DNA of 64,000 nucleotides. It comes from Halomonas sp. ML-15. Its GTDB lineage: Bacteria; Pseudomonadota; Gammaproteobacteria; Pseudomonadales; Halomonadaceae. The notes beneath the pieces are model-generated. The model did not search any database, had not been told where the DNA came from, and saw nothing but the letters and a program-made list of their open reading frames with translations. Of this stretch, positions 1 through 9,724 are shown piece by piece. Made by a program: the position numbers and the translations under genes. The stretch's first letter is position 1. Each line of letters starts with the position of its first letter. The stretch covers positions 2,189,945 to 2,253,944 of the forward strand of contig NZ_JACXZT010000019.1 in assembly GCF_014779595.1 (NCBI RefSeq). The letters are read 5' to 3'.

Positions 1-1
1 A

Positions 2-784
2 GTACTGTCCGCGGAGGAGGAGCGCGAACTGGCGTTTCGTCTGCATGAACATAGCGATCTGGAGGCTGCACGCCGCCTGGTCATGTCGCATCTGCGCTTC
101 GTGGTGCACATCGCACGCAGCTACTCCGGCTATGGCCTGCCTCAGGCCGATCTGATCCAGGAGGGCAACGTCGGTCTGATGAAGGCGGTCAAGCGCTTCG
201 ATCCCAATCAGGGCGTGCGCCTGGTCTCCTTCGCCGTGCACTGGATCAAGGCCGAGATACACGAGTTCGTGCTACGTAACTGGCGCATCGTCAAGATCGC
301 CACCACCAAGGCGCAGCGTAAGCTGTTCTTCAACTTGCGCAGTGCCAAGAAGCGCCTGGCCTGGCTCAACAACGATGAAGTGGATGCCATCGCCAAGGAC
401 CTCGACGTCAAGCCCGAGGTGGTGCGTGAGATGGAAGGGCGGCTAACCGCCTATGATGCCGGCTTCGACGCCTCCCCCGGTGACGACGACGAACAGAGCT
501 ATCAGGCGCCGGTGCACTTCCTCGACGATGCTCGCTTCGACCCGGCCACCCAGCTCGAAGACAGCGACTGGGAAGAGGACTCGACCCGCCGTCTGCAGCT
601 GGCGTTGGAAGAGCTCGACGAGCGCTCACGCGATATACTCGAGCGCCGCTGGCTTAACGAGCCCAAGGCGACGCTGCATGAGCTGGCCGATGTCTATGGC
701 GTCTCCGCCGAGCGCATCCGTCAGCTCGAGAAGAACGCCATGAAGAAAATCAAGCTGCAGATCGGAGATGCGCTGGTAGCGTGA
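2..784 (+). CDS. rpoH: RNA polymerase heat-shock sigma factor RpoH (sigma-32), 5'-truncated by window edge
   Basis: This is the alternative sigma factor that directs RNA polymerase to heat-shock promoters. The frame is already open at base 2, and by comparison with E. coli RpoH about 28 N-terminal residues lie outside the window. Visible are region 2 ([30 protein letters not shown]), the promoter-melting stretch [15 protein letters not shown], the RpoH box around QRKLFFNLR that separates this family from RpoD and RpoS, and the region 4 helix-turn-helix ending [19 protein letters not shown] hairpin follows the stop codon. The family is usually controlled through mRNA structure near the start codon, which cannot be seen here. 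Identity is certain; only the true start is missing. Confidence 0.97.
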   Translation, partial: VLSAEEERELAFRLHEHSDLEAARRLVMSHLRFVVHIARSYSGYGLPQADLIQEGNVGLMKAVKRFDPNQGVRLVSFAVHWIKAEIHEFVLRNWRIVKIATTKAQRKLFFNLRSAKKRLAWLNNDEVDAIAKDLDVKPEVVREMEGRLTAYDAGFDASPGDDDEQSYQAPVHFLDDARFDPATQLEDSDWEEDSTRRLQLALEELDERSRDILERRWLNEPKATLHELADVYGVSAERIRQLEKNAMKKIKLQIGDALVA

Positions 785-805
785 TCAGCTACCATTCCTG
801 ATGTG

Positions 806-834
806 CAACGCCCGGGCCAATGGTCCGGGCGTTG
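806..834. terminator. GC-rich hairpin between convergent rpoH and slmA
   Basis: A stem beginning CAACGCCCGG pairs with CCGGGCGTTG around a short loop. It lies 22 bases after the rpoH stop and 14 bases past the slmA stop, so it could serve both convergent genes. No clear T tract follows on either strand, so the terminator call rests on stem strength and position. Confidence 0.6.
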
Positions 835-847
835 TCGTTGGGGCCGC

Positions 848-1465
848 TCAGGCGCGTGCCAGACTGGGCACGTCCAGCAGTAGCTGGGCCGAGAGCAGCT
901 GCCACTGGTCTTCCCAGTACTCGGTGGGTCGGCGTCGGAAGTCGCTGCGCACGTACTGCGAGATGCGCCCCTCGGCGTGGGCCATCAGCAGATTGGCAGC
1001 CGCCGACGCGGGCATACTGGTGCGCCGCCGCTCGCGCAGCTCGGCCTCGCGCAGCACCTGCTTGAGCTGGGTCTCGAGACGCTCGAAGAGCTGATGGATG
1101 CGCAGCCGCAGCCGCGCGGTCTCGCCGGTCAGCGCATCGCCACCCAGCAGCCGGGTGAGGCCGGGGTTCTTCTCGGCGAAGCCCAGCAGCAGAGTGAGGA
1201 TCTGCTGGCAGCGCGGCAGTGCTTCGGGCGTCTCATCGAGAATGCGCCGGATACGCTCGAACAGGGTCTCTTCGATAAACTCGATCAGCCCTTCGAACAT
1301 CCGCGCCTTGCTCGGGAAGTGGCGGTAGAGTGCCGCCTCGGAGACGCCCACCTGGCGCGCCAGGGCGGCGATGGTGATGCGTTTGCCGCTGTCCTCTTCG
1401 AGCATCAGCGCCAGCGCCTGGAGGATCTGCTCCCGGCGGTTCGTTTTCGAATTTTCCTGCGTCAT
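848..1465 (-). CDS. slmA: Nucleoid occlusion factor SlmA (TetR family)
   Basis: SlmA is a TetR-family DNA-binding protein that sits on chromosomal sites and antagonises FtsZ assembly, stopping septation over the nucleoid. The 205-residue product has the expected N-terminal helix-turn-helix (about residues 30-55: [20 protein letters not shown]) with the SlmA-typical [17 protein letters not shown] continuation, and a helical dimerisation domain after it. Length matches the family (about 200). The ATG has an AGAAGAA element upstream. It lies 87 bases downstream of argB in the same direction, the gene order seen near coaBC-dut in many gammaproteobacteria, and may be co-transcribed with that operon. 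Confidence 0.93.
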   Translation of the reverse strand: MTQENSKTNRREQILQALALMLEEDSGKRITIAALARQVGVSEAALYRHFPSKARMFEGLIEFIEETLFERIRRILDETPEALPRCQQILTLLLGFAEKNPGLTRLLGGDALTGETARLRLRIHQLFERLETQLKQVLREAELRERRRTSMPASAAANLLMAHAEGRISQYVRSDFRRRPTEYWEDQWQLLSAQLLLDVPSLARA

Positions 1466-1552
1466 GATGTTCTTCTAATGATCCCGTTGTCCGCTCATCC
1501 TACTGTTGCCCTCGCGGCGGGGCAAACCCGTCGTGAGTCGAGTGCCGGTGGC

Positions 1553-2488
<936 letters not shown>

Positions 2489-3886
2489 TCAGTAGGGCAG
2501 TTCGACGTCCGGTGCAACCCGGGTCAGGGCTGCGCCGAACTGCGCCTGAATGCGTGCCAGGGCCGCCTCGCTCTTGCCTTCGAAGCGCAGCACCAGCACC
2601 GGTGTGGTGTTGGAGGCGCGGCACAGGCCCCAGCCGTCGGGGTAGTCGACGCGGATGCCGTCGAGGGTGGTCTTGATGCCGTCGTTGCCGAAGTCACCCT
2701 CGCGGGCCAGGCGCTCGACGATGTCGAACTTGGTCTCGTCGGTCACCGTGATATTGAGCTCCGGCGTGCCGAGGTCCTGGGGGAAGCGGGCGAAGTAGGT
2801 GTCGGCATCGTCGCCCTGCTTGGAGAGGATCTCGAGCAGTCGTGCGGCGCCGTAGAGGCCGTCGTCGAAGCCGTACCAGCGCTCCTTGAAGAAGATATGG
2901 CCGCTCATTTCGCCGGCCAGCAGGGCGCCGGTCTCCTTCATGCGCGCCTTGATCAGCGAGTGGCCGGTGCGCCACATCTCCGGGGTGCCACCGGCGGCCT
3001 CGACCACCTGGGCCAGGTTGCCGGTGCACTTGACGTCGAAGATCACCTTGCCTCCCGGGTTGCGGGAGAGCATGTCCTCGGCGAAGGCCATCATCAGTCG
3101 GTCGGGGTAGATCAGCTCGCCGGCGGGAGTGATCACGCCGAGGCGGTCGCCGTCGCCGTCGAAGGCCAGGCCGATGTCGGCGCCGGTCTCCTTGACGGTG
3201 CGAATCAGGTCGACCAGGTTCTCGGGCTTGCCGGGATCCGGGTGGTGGTTGGGGAAGGTGCCGTCGATCTCGGCGAATAGCGGGATCATCTCGGCGCCAA
3301 GCGCTTCGATCAGCTTGGGACCCAGTTCGCCGGCCACGCCGTTGCCGCAGTCGACCACCGCCTTGAGCGGGCGCGCGAGGCTGACGTCGCCGAGAATCCG
3401 CGCCAGGTAGGCGTCACGCACGTCCTGCTCGCTTACACTGCCCTGGCCGTCGCTCAGGTCGTTGTCGACGATGCGCTGGTAGAGGGCGGTGATGGCGTCG
3501 CCGGACAGCGTCTCGCCGCCGAGCACGATCTTGAAACCGTTGTAGTCGGGGGGATTGTGGCTGCCGGTGACCATCACCCCGGACTGGGTGCCCTCGATCA
3601 CATGGGTGGCGTAGTAGAGCACCGGGGTCGGCACCATGCCGATATCGATCACGTCGCGCCCGGCGGCGGTCAGGCCGCGAGTCAGGGCCGCCGTCAGGCG
3701 CGGCCCGGAGAGCCGGCCGTCACGGGCGACGACCACCGTCGATTCGCCGCGGGCGGCGGCTTCACTGCCGATGGCGCGGCCAATCAGTTCGACACTCGTT
3801 TCGGTCAAGGTCTCGTCGACGATGCCGCGGATGTCGTAGGCGCGGAAGATCGAGGCCGGGACGGCGATGTTCTGTTCAGGGGTCAT
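2489..3886 (-). CDS. algC: Phosphomannomutase/phosphoglucomutase (AlgC type)
   Basis: This alpha-D-phosphohexomutase interconverts hexose 1- and 6-phosphates, supplying mannose-1-phosphate and glucose-1-phosphate for polysaccharide and LPS synthesis. The 465-residue protein has the four expected domains: IFRAYDIRG near the start, the phosphoserine loop MVTGSHNPPDYNG (about residues 102-114), the metal-binding loop FDGDGDRLG (about 240-248), and the sugar-binding GEMSGHIFF. Its C-terminal domain contains the RASNTTPVLVLRFE phosphate-binding loop. The ATG at 3886 follows an AAGGAA box; a TTG two codons upstream was rejected. It lies in the coaBC-dut-algC-argB operon, matching pseudomonad order. 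Assignment to the dual-specificity AlgC type is by family resemblance. Confidence 0.94.
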   Translation of the reverse strand: MTPEQNIAVPASIFRAYDIRGIVDETLTETSVELIGRAIGSEAAARGESTVVVARDGRLSGPRLTAALTRGLTAAGRDVIDIGMVPTPVLYYATHVIEGTQSGVMVTGSHNPPDYNGFKIVLGGETLSGDAITALYQRIVDNDLSDGQGSVSEQDVRDAYLARILGDVSLARPLKAVVDCGNGVAGELGPKLIEALGAEMIPLFAEIDGTFPNHHPDPGKPENLVDLIRTVKETGADIGLAFDGDGDRLGVITPAGELIYPDRLMMAFAEDMLSRNPGGKVIFDVKCTGNLAQVVEAAGGTPEMWRTGHSLIKARMKETGALLAGEMSGHIFFKERWYGFDDGLYGAARLLEILSKQGDDADTYFARFPQDLGTPELNITVTDETKFDIVERLAREGDFGNDGIKTTLDGIRVDYPDGWGLCRASNTTPVLVLRFEGKSEAALARIQAQFGAALTRVAPDVELPY

Positions 3887-3915
3887 GGGCAATTCCTTTT
3901 TGCGTTATCCGGGGG

Positions 3916-4386
3916 TCAGTGGCGACCGGAGCTGCCGAAGCCGCCATCGCCACGCAGGCTGGTGTCGAAGTCGTCGACGACCTCGAGCTCGGCCTGCACC
4001 ACAGGTACAAGCACGTACTGTGCCAGGCGCTCGAAGGGCTCCAGCGTGAAGGCTGCCGTGCCGCGGTTCCACACCGAGATCATCAGCTCGCCTTGGTAGT
4101 CGGAGTCGATCAAGCCGACCAGGTTGCCAAGCACGATGCCATGCTTATGCCCCAGACCGGAGCGGGGCAGGATCATCCCGGCCAGACTTGGGTCGGCAAT
4201 ATGCACGGCGAGCCCGGTGCGCACCAGCTCGCACTGGCCGGGGGCCAGCGTCAGCGGGGCGTCGAGCAGGGCGCGCAGGTCCATGCCGGCGGAGCCCTGG
4301 GTGGCGTAGTGGGGCAGCGGAAACTCACGGACTCGCTGGTCGAGGATCTTGACGGCGAGGCGGGGACGGTCTGCGGGTGCGGTCAT
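3916..4386 (-). CDS. dut: Deoxyuridine 5'-triphosphate nucleotidohydrolase (dUTPase)
   Basis: Dut hydrolyses dUTP to dUMP and pyrophosphate, keeping uracil out of DNA and feeding thymidylate synthesis. The 156-residue product carries the trimeric dUTPase motifs in order: SAGMDLRA (motif 1, about residue 33), [11 protein letters not shown] (motif 2), [11 protein letters not shown] (motif 3, catalytic Asp), [10 protein letters not shown] (motif 4) and the C-terminal [10 protein letters not shown] arm that closes over the substrate (motif 5). It starts 17 bases after the coaBC stop and ends 29 bases before algC, inside the leftward operon. The ATG at 4386 is the only methionine near the expected N-terminus. 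Confidence 0.97.
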   Translation of the reverse strand: MTAPADRPRLAVKILDQRVREFPLPHYATQGSAGMDLRALLDAPLTLAPGQCELVRTGLAVHIADPSLAGMILPRSGLGHKHGIVLGNLVGLIDSDYQGELMISVWNRGTAAFTLEPFERLAQYVLVPVVQAELEVVDDFDTSLRGDGGFGSSGRH

Positions 4387-4403
4387 GATGTGTCCTGAAG
4401 GTG

Positions 4404-5648
4404 CTATTCGCTGGCCTGTCGAGCGATCAGCCGCTCGAGCAGGTGGCGGAGGATGGTGTCGGCCAGTTCGGCCTTGGTGAGCGTCGCGGTTTGGTGACAC
4501 CCGGGTGTCGTCGAATCGGCTCGTCGCCACAGCAGCAGAGCAGCGTTGTGGTCGGCGCCGAAGCCCTGGCCGGCCAGCGACACGTCGTTGGCAACGATCA
4601 TGTCGAGGCCCTTGCGGGTCAGCTTGTCGACGGCGTAGCGCTCGAGTTCCTGGGTCTCGGCGGCGAAGCCGACGACCAGCGGGCGCTCGGTGGCGGGCAG
4701 GGCCGCCACCGCGGCGATAATGTCGGGGTTCTTGACCAGCTCGAGGGTCAGGCCGTCGGCGTCGTCGCGCTTCTTGAGCTTGTGCGCCGCGGGCGCGGCG
4801 GCGCGGTAGTCGGCCACCGCGGCACAGCCGATAAAGGCGTCGCTGTCGACCGCCAGGCGCAGTGCGGCAGCGTGCATCTGCTCGGCGGTCTCGACGTCGA
4901 TACGCTCCACGCCCGGCGGCGTGGCCAGGCTCACCGGGCCGCTGATCAAGCGCACCCGAGCGCCCAGGCGCGCGGCGCTGGCGGCCAGCGCGTAGCCCAT
5001 CTTGCCGGAGCTCTGATTGGTCAGGTAGCGCACCGGGTCGAGCGGTTCGCGAGTCGGCCCGGCGGTCAGGGTGATGGTCAGCCCGGTGGCGGGGCCCCTC
5101 TCGCCCGGGGCCGACGTGAGCGCAGCCACGATTTCTTCGGGTTCGAGCATGCGCCCCGGGCCGACATCGCCACACGCCTGGTCGCCGGCATCGGGGCCGA
5201 GCAGCTGCCAGCCGTCGGCGGCAAGCTGTTCGGCGTTGCGCTGCGTCGCCGGGTGGCGCCACATCGCCTGGTTCATGGCTGGGGCCATCACGCGGCGCGC
5301 TTCGCTGGCCAGGTTCAAGGTGGTCAGCAGGTCGTCGGCATGGCCGTGGGCGAGACGCGCCATCAGGTCGGCGGTGGCCGGCGCGATCAGCAGGGTGTCG
5401 GCCCAGCGCGCCAGCTCGATGTGGCCCATGCCAGCCTCGGCGTCGGGGTCGAGCAGCGAGGTGCGTACCGCCTCGCCGGTCAGCGCCTGCAGCGTCAGCG
5501 GGGTGATAAAGGCCTGGGCGCCGTCGGTCATCACGACTCGCACCTCGGCGCCAGACTTCTTGAGTAGCCTGGCGAGGTGGGCACTCTTGTAGGCGGCGAT
5601 ACCGGCACTGATGCCGAGCAGGATGCGCTGGCCGAGTAGCGATGACAT
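4404..5648 (-). CDS. coaBC: Bifunctional phosphopantothenoylcysteine decarboxylase / phosphopantothenate-cysteine ligase
   Basis: CoaBC performs two consecutive steps of coenzyme A synthesis: cysteine ligation to 4'-phosphopantothenate, then flavin-dependent decarboxylation to phosphopantetheine. The N-terminal half is the HFCD flavoprotein domain ([14 protein letters not shown] at the start, [17 protein letters not shown] in the middle, [17 protein letters not shown]). The C-terminal half is the CoaB ligase ([49 protein letters not shown]). At 414 residues it is full length for a fusion. The ATG at 5648 has GGAAG upstream; an earlier in-frame TTG is less likely. It heads the leftward operon and is divergent from radC. 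Confidence 0.97.
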   Translation of the reverse strand: MSSLLGQRILLGISAGIAAYKSAHLARLLKKSGAEVRVVMTDGAQAFITPLTLQALTGEAVRTSLLDPDAEAGMGHIELARWADTLLIAPATADLMARLAHGHADDLLTTLNLASEARRVMAPAMNQAMWRHPATQRNAEQLAADGWQLLGPDAGDQACGDVGPGRMLEPEEIVAALTSAPGERGPATGLTITLTAGPTREPLDPVRYLTNQSSGKMGYALAASAARLGARVRLISGPVSLATPPGVERIDVETAEQMHAAALRLAVDSDAFIGCAAVADYRAAAPAAHKLKKRDDADGLTLELVKNPDIIAAVAALPATERPLVVGFAAETQELERYAVDKLTRKGLDMIVANDVSLAGQGFGADHNAALLLWRRADSTTPGCHQTATLTKAELADTILRHLLERLIARQASE

Positions 5649-5833
5649 GGCAGCTTCCAAGCAGCTGTGGGGAGCCCCTTACCTTACCATTGGCGCCGCT
5701 TTTTGCGTAGCCGGGCGCTCGGCGTGCGGCGCGCTACACTTAATGGCAAAACGCTTATATTCATGTGTCGCTTCTTGCCGACAGGTCGTCGCAGGTGGCG
5801 GATCATTCAGCTTGGCAGAGCAGGGAGGCATCG

Positions 5834-6508
5834 ATGTCGATTCGAGACTGGCCGGAGGGTGAGCGGCCGCGGGAGAAACTGCTGGCACTGGGCTCGGAAG
5901 CGCTCTCGGATGCCGAGCTGCTGGCGATCTTCCTGCGCGTGGGGGTCAAGGGGCGCTCGGCGGTGGACCTGGCTCGCGACCTGCTGGGGGCGTTCGGCGG
6001 GCTGCGTCCGCTGCTGGAGGCCGAGCGCGAGCGCTTCTGCGCCGAGCACGGACTGGGCGAGGCCAAGTACGTGCAGCTACAGGCGGTGCTCGAGCTGTCG
6101 CGGCGCCATCTGGCCAGCCAGCTGGAGCGCGGCGGGGCGCTGACCTCGCCGAGCCTGGTCAGGGCCTTTCTCTCGGCCCACCTGCGCCATCTGGGTCACG
6201 AGGAGTTCGCGGCGCTGTTCCTGGACACCCAGCATCGGGTGATCCGCTTCGAGTCGCTGTTTCGCGGCACCCTCGACAGCGCTTCGGTCTACCCGCGCGA
6301 GGTGGCGCGGCGGGCGCTGGAGCTGGGCGCCGGGGCGATCATCTTCGCCCACAACCACCCCTCCGGGGTCGCCGAGCCCTCTGATGCCGACCGGCGCATC
6401 ACCGAGCGGCTGACCACGGCGCTGGGTCTGTTCGAGATTCGCGTGCTGGACCATTTCGTTGTCGGTGACGGTGAGGTAATATCCTTCGCCGAACGCGGGT
6501 GGCTGTAG
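5834..6508 (+). CDS. radC: RadC family JAB/MPN-domain protein
   Basis: RadC proteins carry a helix-hairpin-helix region and a C-terminal JAB/MPN metal-binding domain. The old link to DNA repair is not well supported and the function is unsettled. The 224-residue product starts with the typical [17 protein letters not shown] and ends with the JAMM-like motif HNHPSG followed by the SDADRRIT helix with the acidic ligand (about residues 172-188). The ATG at 5834 was chosen because a good AGGGAGG box lies just upstream and length then matches E. coli RadC; upstream in-frame starts add unconserved residues. It is divergent from coaBC and about 370 bases upstream of rpmB. Confidence 0.93.
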   Translation: MSIRDWPEGERPREKLLALGSEALSDAELLAIFLRVGVKGRSAVDLARDLLGAFGGLRPLLEAERERFCAEHGLGEAKYVQLQAVLELSRRHLASQLERGGALTSPSLVRAFLSAHLRHLGHEEFAALFLDTQHRVIRFESLFRGTLDSASVYPREVARRALELGAGAIIFAHNHPSGVAEPSDADRRITERLTTALGLFEIRVLDHFVVGDGEVISFAERGWL

Positions 6509-6570
6509 AGGTGCGGTCGGCGGTGCAGGGTGGCAATGTTTTCGCAGTAAACAGCATCGCTCGGAACTGA

Positions 6571-6668
6571 TCCGGCGACAGGCCTACGAGGAGGCGCTGT
6601 AAACCCGTCCCTGGGCGCTACCTTGCGCCATCCATGGCGCAAACCTCCTCTTCGGCCTGTCCCCGGCG
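6571..6668 (+). repeat. Family A intergenic hairpin repeat, copy A1 (short GCGCC apex)
   Basis: Imperfect terminal inverted repeat CCGGCGACAGGCC / GGCCTGTCCCCGG, an inner GAGGAGG / CCTCCTC stem and an apex TTGCGCC / GGCGCAA hairpin. The conserved box GCTGTAAACCCGTCCCTGG lies between left stem and apex. Five more copies occur in the window. The rest of the 374-base radC-rpmB gap holds only the rpmB promoter. Confidence 0.85.
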
Positions 6669-6719
6669 TTCCTTGCTTAGTGGGTGCCGCGGATAGTCCG
6701 GCAATATTTGGCACGCTGC

Positions 6720-6748
6720 TTGCCGTTTATCGTAGCGTCTGGTATAAA
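6720..6748 (+). promoter_or_regulatory. Probable sigma-70 promoter of rpmB-rpmG
   Basis: TTGCCG at 6720-6725, a 17-base spacer and TATAAA at 6743-6748, with a TGG immediately before the -10 (extended -10). It lies about 135 bases before rpmB, consistent with a strong ribosomal-protein promoter. Confidence 0.7.
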
Positions 6749-6882
6749 GTGCACCCTTTAGAATTCCCTTGGGTTAAATAAGGGGGCAGGCAGCGGTTAT
6801 CAGCCGCTCTACCGGCCCGGTTTGCCCGACAGGTTTTGAACACTCAGGTCTTGAACACCTGGCCAAGCGGTTGGAGGCTCCC

Positions 6883-7119
6883 ATGTCCAAAGTATGTCAG
6901 GTTACCGGCAAGCGCCCGGTGACTGGTAATAACGTATCGCACTCCCAGCGCAAGACGCGTCGCCGTTTCTTGCCTAACCTGCATTCCCACCGTTTCTGGT
7001 TGGAGTCAGAGAAGCGCTTCGTCAAGCTGCGCATCTCCTCCAAGGGTATGCGTATCATCGACAAGAAGGGTATCGAGGCGGTGATCGCCGATATCCGTAA
7101 GCGCGGCGACCGCGTTTAA
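6883..7119 (+). CDS. rpmB: 50S ribosomal protein L28
   Basis: L28 is a small basic protein of the large ribosomal subunit. The 78-residue product begins [20 protein letters not shown], the near-invariant bacterial L28 N-terminus, and ends in a basic tail ([11 protein letters not shown]). Length equals E. coli L28. The ATG at 6883 was chosen over one four codons earlier because it gives the conserved N-terminus; TTGGAGG lies upstream. It carries only the first Cys of a possible CXXC pair (VCQV), so it is the zinc-independent type. It is 23 bases upstream of rpmG. Confidence 0.98.
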   Translation: MSKVCQVTGKRPVTGNNVSHSQRKTRRRFLPNLHSHRFWLESEKRFVKLRISSKGMRIIDKKGIEAVIADIRKRGDRV

Positions 7120-7142
7120 GCGAATTCCAGGGAGAACGAGTC

Positions 7143-7298
7143 ATGCGCGACAAGATCAGAATGGTGTCCAGCGCCGGTACCGGCCACTTCTACACCACTG
7201 ACAAGAACAAGCGGAACACTCCGGACAAGCTTGAAATGAAAAAGTTTGACCCGGTGGTTCGCAAGCACGTGATGTACAAGGAAGCCAAGATCAAGTAA
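7143..7298 (+). CDS. rpmG: 50S ribosomal protein L33
   Basis: L33 is a 51-residue large-subunit protein encoded right after L28, as in most gammaproteobacteria. The translation begins [20 protein letters not shown] and ends with the conserved [17 protein letters not shown]. It lacks the paired CXXC zinc ligands of the zinc-dependent paralogue, so it is the zinc-free form. An AGGGAGAACGAG ribosome-binding region precedes the ATG. A hairpin terminator follows about 40 bases after the stop, defining an rpmB-rpmG transcription unit. Confidence 0.98.
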   Translation: MRDKIRMVSSAGTGHFYTTDKNKRNTPDKLEMKKFDPVVRKHVMYKEAKIK

Positions 7299-7336
7299 TC
7301 GATCTGCTGGCCTCCACAGGCGCAAGCCTGACGCTG

Positions 7337-7359
7337 AACCCGGCCCGGTGCCGGGTTTT
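7337..7359 (+). terminator. Intrinsic terminator after rpmG
   Basis: Perfect 8-bp stem AACCCGGC / GCCGGGTT with a five-base loop, running into TTTT. It closes the rpmB-rpmG unit before mutM. Confidence 0.75.
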
Positions 7360-7414
7360 CGCGTCTCTGGTTGCGCCTCAGCCCCGCCGACGATTGCCGA
7401 GACGAGACGCCGCC

Positions 7415-8248
7415 ATGCCCGAGCTACCCGAGGTCGAGACCACTCGCCGCGGCCTTGCGCCCCACGTTGAGGGGCGTGAGATCCGCGAGGTGATCGTGCG
7501 CGAGCGGCGCCTGCGTACGCCGGTGCCGGAGGGGCTGGAAAACGCCCTGATCGGTGCGCGTATCGGCGCCCTGGGTCGGCGTGCCAAGTACCTGCTGGTG
7601 CCGCTTTCGGGGGGCGAGTCGGCGGCCGAGCGCACCCTGCTGTGGCATCTCGGCATGTCCGGTAGCCTGCGGGTGGCACGTCTCGGCGACCTGCCGCGCA
7701 AGCACGATCATGTGGATCTGGTGCTCGAGGGGGGCGCCATCCTGCGCTATCACGATCCGCGCCGCTTCGGCTTCGTCGACTGGCTGGCCGGCAACGTACT
7801 GAGCGACCCGCGGCTGGCGCGTCTTGGCCCTGAGCCCTTGTCGCCAGACTTCAACGGCGAGCGGCTATATGCCATGTCCCGTGGCCGGCGCATCAGCGTC
7901 AAGCCGTTCCTGATGGATAACGCGGTGGTGGTGGGTGCAGGCAATATCTACGCCAGTGAAGCACTGTTCCTGGCGGGCATCGATCCACGTCGCGCCGCTG
8001 GGCGCATCTCCCGCGAGCGCTACCAGCGCCTCGCCGACGCGGTGCGCGAGGTGTTGGCGGCGGCCATCACCCAGGGGGGGACCACCCTGCGTGACTTCGT
8101 CAGCGGCACCGGCGAGCCGGGCTACTTTGCCCAGCGTCTCAACGTCTATGGGCGCGACGGGCAGCCCTGTCGGCGCTGCGGCGCCGAGCTCAGGCTGATT
8201 ACCCTCGGTCAGCGTGCCAGCGTTTTCTGCGGCCGCTGTCAGACCTGA
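7415..8248 (+). CDS. mutM: Formamidopyrimidine-DNA glycosylase
   Basis: MutM (Fpg) excises oxidised purines such as 8-oxoguanine and nicks the abasic site, in base excision repair. The 277-residue protein starts at [13 protein letters not shown], where Pro2 (after Met removal) is the catalytic nucleophile and Glu3 is the helper acid; this fixes the start at 7415. The interior has the Lys-containing [13 protein letters not shown] loop and the H2TH region ([21 protein letters not shown]). The C-terminal zinc finger has two Cys pairs, PCRRCGAE and VFCGRCQ. It is separated from rpmG by a terminator, so probably has its own promoter. Confidence 0.97.
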   Translation: MPELPEVETTRRGLAPHVEGREIREVIVRERRLRTPVPEGLENALIGARIGALGRRAKYLLVPLSGGESAAERTLLWHLGMSGSLRVARLGDLPRKHDHVDLVLEGGAILRYHDPRRFGFVDWLAGNVLSDPRLARLGPEPLSPDFNGERLYAMSRGRRISVKPFLMDNAVVVGAGNIYASEALFLAGIDPRRAAGRISRERYQRLADAVREVLAAAITQGGTTLRDFVSGTGEPGYFAQRLNVYGRDGQPCRRCGAELRLITLGQRASVFCGRCQT

Positions 8249-8305
8249 TGGCGACATTCGATCGCCGTCATAGCCTCCGCCGGTAACCGAAAAGTCCCGC
8301 GTGAA

Positions 8306-8314
8306 TGCTAGAAT
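8306..8314 (+). promoter_or_regulatory. Candidate extended -10 element upstream of rlmI
   Basis: TGC followed by TAGAAT at 8309-8314, about 40 bases before the rlmI start. No convincing -35 lies 16-18 bases upstream, so the call rests on the extended -10 alone. Confidence 0.4.
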
Positions 8315-8352
8315 GCCCCCTATTAGCTTGATACCTATCGTTGGAGATATTC

Positions 8353-9543
8353 GTGACTGAACGCCTGCGCTTGAAGAAGAATGCCGACCGCCGCCTCAAG
8401 GCGGGGCATCTGTGGCTCTACTCCAACGAGGTCGACATCGAGGCGACGCCGCTCAAGGGCTTCGAACCTGGCGCCCAGGCGGTGATCGAGGCCGCCAACG
8501 GCAGGGCGATGGGGGTGGCCTACGTCAACCCGCATTCGCTGATCTGCGCCCGGGTGGTATCGCGCGACCCCGACGTGCGCCTCGACCGCTCGCTGCTGGT
8601 GCATCGCTTCAAGCAAGCGCTTGGCCTGCGTCAGCGGCTGTACGCCAAACCCTTCTACCGCCTGGTGCACGGCGAGGGCGATCTGCTGCCCGGCCTGATC
8701 GTCGACCGCTTCGACGACGTGCTGGTGGTACAGCTCAACACCCTGGGCATGGAGCGACTCGGCGAAGAGGTGATTGCCGCCCTCGACAAGGTGCTGTCAC
8801 CGCGGGCGATCGTGTTCAAGAACGACTCCTCCGGGCGTCGCCAGGAGCAGCTCGAGCGCCACGTCGAGGTGGTTCATGGCGAGCTGCCCGAGCAGGTGCT
8901 GCTCGAGGAGAACGGCGTACGCTTCGTGGCGCCGGTGTTGAACGGTCAGAAAACCGGCTGGTTCTACGACCACCGCGCCAACCGCGCCTGGCTCAATGGT
9001 CTGGTGGCCGGCAAGCGCGTGCTTGATGTGTTCAGCTACGTGGGCGGCTGGGGGGTTCAGGCCGCGGCCAGCGGTGCCAGTGAGGTGCTGTGTATCGATT
9101 CCTCCGGCGAGGCGCTGGAGCGCGTCGCCGAGAATGCCGCACTCAACGGCGTGGCCGAGCAGGTGGCGATCGGCGAGGGCGACGCCTTCGAAGTGCTGGC
9201 CGCGCTCAAGGCCGAGGGTGAGCAGTTCGACGTGGTGATTCTCGATCCGCCGGCCTTTATCAAGAAGCGCAAGGACATCCCCAACGGCGAACGCGCCTAT
9301 TCGCGCCTCAATCGCGAGGCGATGCGCCTGCTGGGACGCGATGGCCTGCTGCTCTCGGCGTCGTGCTCCATGCACCTGGCCCCGGAGCGGCTGGTCGAGT
9401 GCGTGCGCGGCGCGGTGCGTCATCAGGATCGTCACGGCCAGGTCATCTACCAGGGCCACCAGGGGCCGGATCATCCGGTGCATCCGGCGATTCCCGAGAC
9501 CGCATATCTAAAAGCGCTCGGCGTCCGCGTCTTCCGGGATTGA
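8353..9543 (+). CDS. rlmI: 23S rRNA (cytosine) methyltransferase, RlmI family
   Basis: Members of this family methylate 23S rRNA; E. coli RlmI makes m5C1962. The 396-residue length equals RlmI. An N-terminal PUA domain (KKNADRRLKAGHLWLYSNEVD) is followed by an EEHD-like region (LVHGEGDLLPGLIVDRF) and a Rossmann methyltransferase domain: the SAM-binding motif VLDVFSYVGGWGVQAA, the motif II acid LCIDSS, and the catalytic-loop DPPAFIKKR (about residues 299-307). The GTG at 8353 has GGAG six bases upstream. Family B repeat B1 starts directly after the stop codon. The exact methylated base is inferred. Confidence 0.88.
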   Translation: MTERLRLKKNADRRLKAGHLWLYSNEVDIEATPLKGFEPGAQAVIEAANGRAMGVAYVNPHSLICARVVSRDPDVRLDRSLLVHRFKQALGLRQRLYAKPFYRLVHGEGDLLPGLIVDRFDDVLVVQLNTLGMERLGEEVIAALDKVLSPRAIVFKNDSSGRRQEQLERHVEVVHGELPEQVLLEENGVRFVAPVLNGQKTGWFYDHRANRAWLNGLVAGKRVLDVFSYVGGWGVQAAASGASEVLCIDSSGEALERVAENAALNGVAEQVAIGEGDAFEVLAALKAEGEQFDVVILDPPAFIKKRKDIPNGERAYSRLNREAMRLLGRDGLLLSASCSMHLAPERLVECVRGAVRHQDRHGQVIYQGHQGPDHPVHPAIPETAYLKALGVRVFRD

Positions 9544-9719
9544 GGAAAAATTGCTGCGCTCGGCCATACGGCGTTAAAAATCGGCTTAAATTGCTCATTT
9601 ACAACCTCGTAAACTCCGCATTTGCGCCGATTTTTGCCTTGCGACCCACATGGATGTGGGAAGTGCGTTGGCCCGTCGGGAACGGGCCTAGCCCTGGCCA
9701 TCGCTCGCTAATTTCTCTG
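9544..9719. repeat. Family B palindromic repeat, copy B1 (with a 48-base insertion)
   Basis: Shares about 90 bases with copy B2 (16296-16426), including GCTGCGCTCGGCCATACGGC, GTTAAAAATCGGC and the inverted GCCGATTTTTGCC. Between GCCTTG and CTGGCC, B1 carries about 48 extra bases holding two hairpins: CCCACA / TGTGGG (9645-9660) and GGCCCGT / ACGGGCC (9670-9688). The right end, GGCCATCGCTCGC, is an imperfect inverted copy of the left end. It fills the gap between rlmI and the DUF2007 gene. Confidence 0.8.
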
Positions 9720-9724
9720 TGCAT

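Noticed and set aside
1506-1525. Hairpin TTGCCC/GGGCAA between argB and slmA
   Set aside because: Six-bp stem with an eight-base loop and no T tract; not enough for a terminator call.
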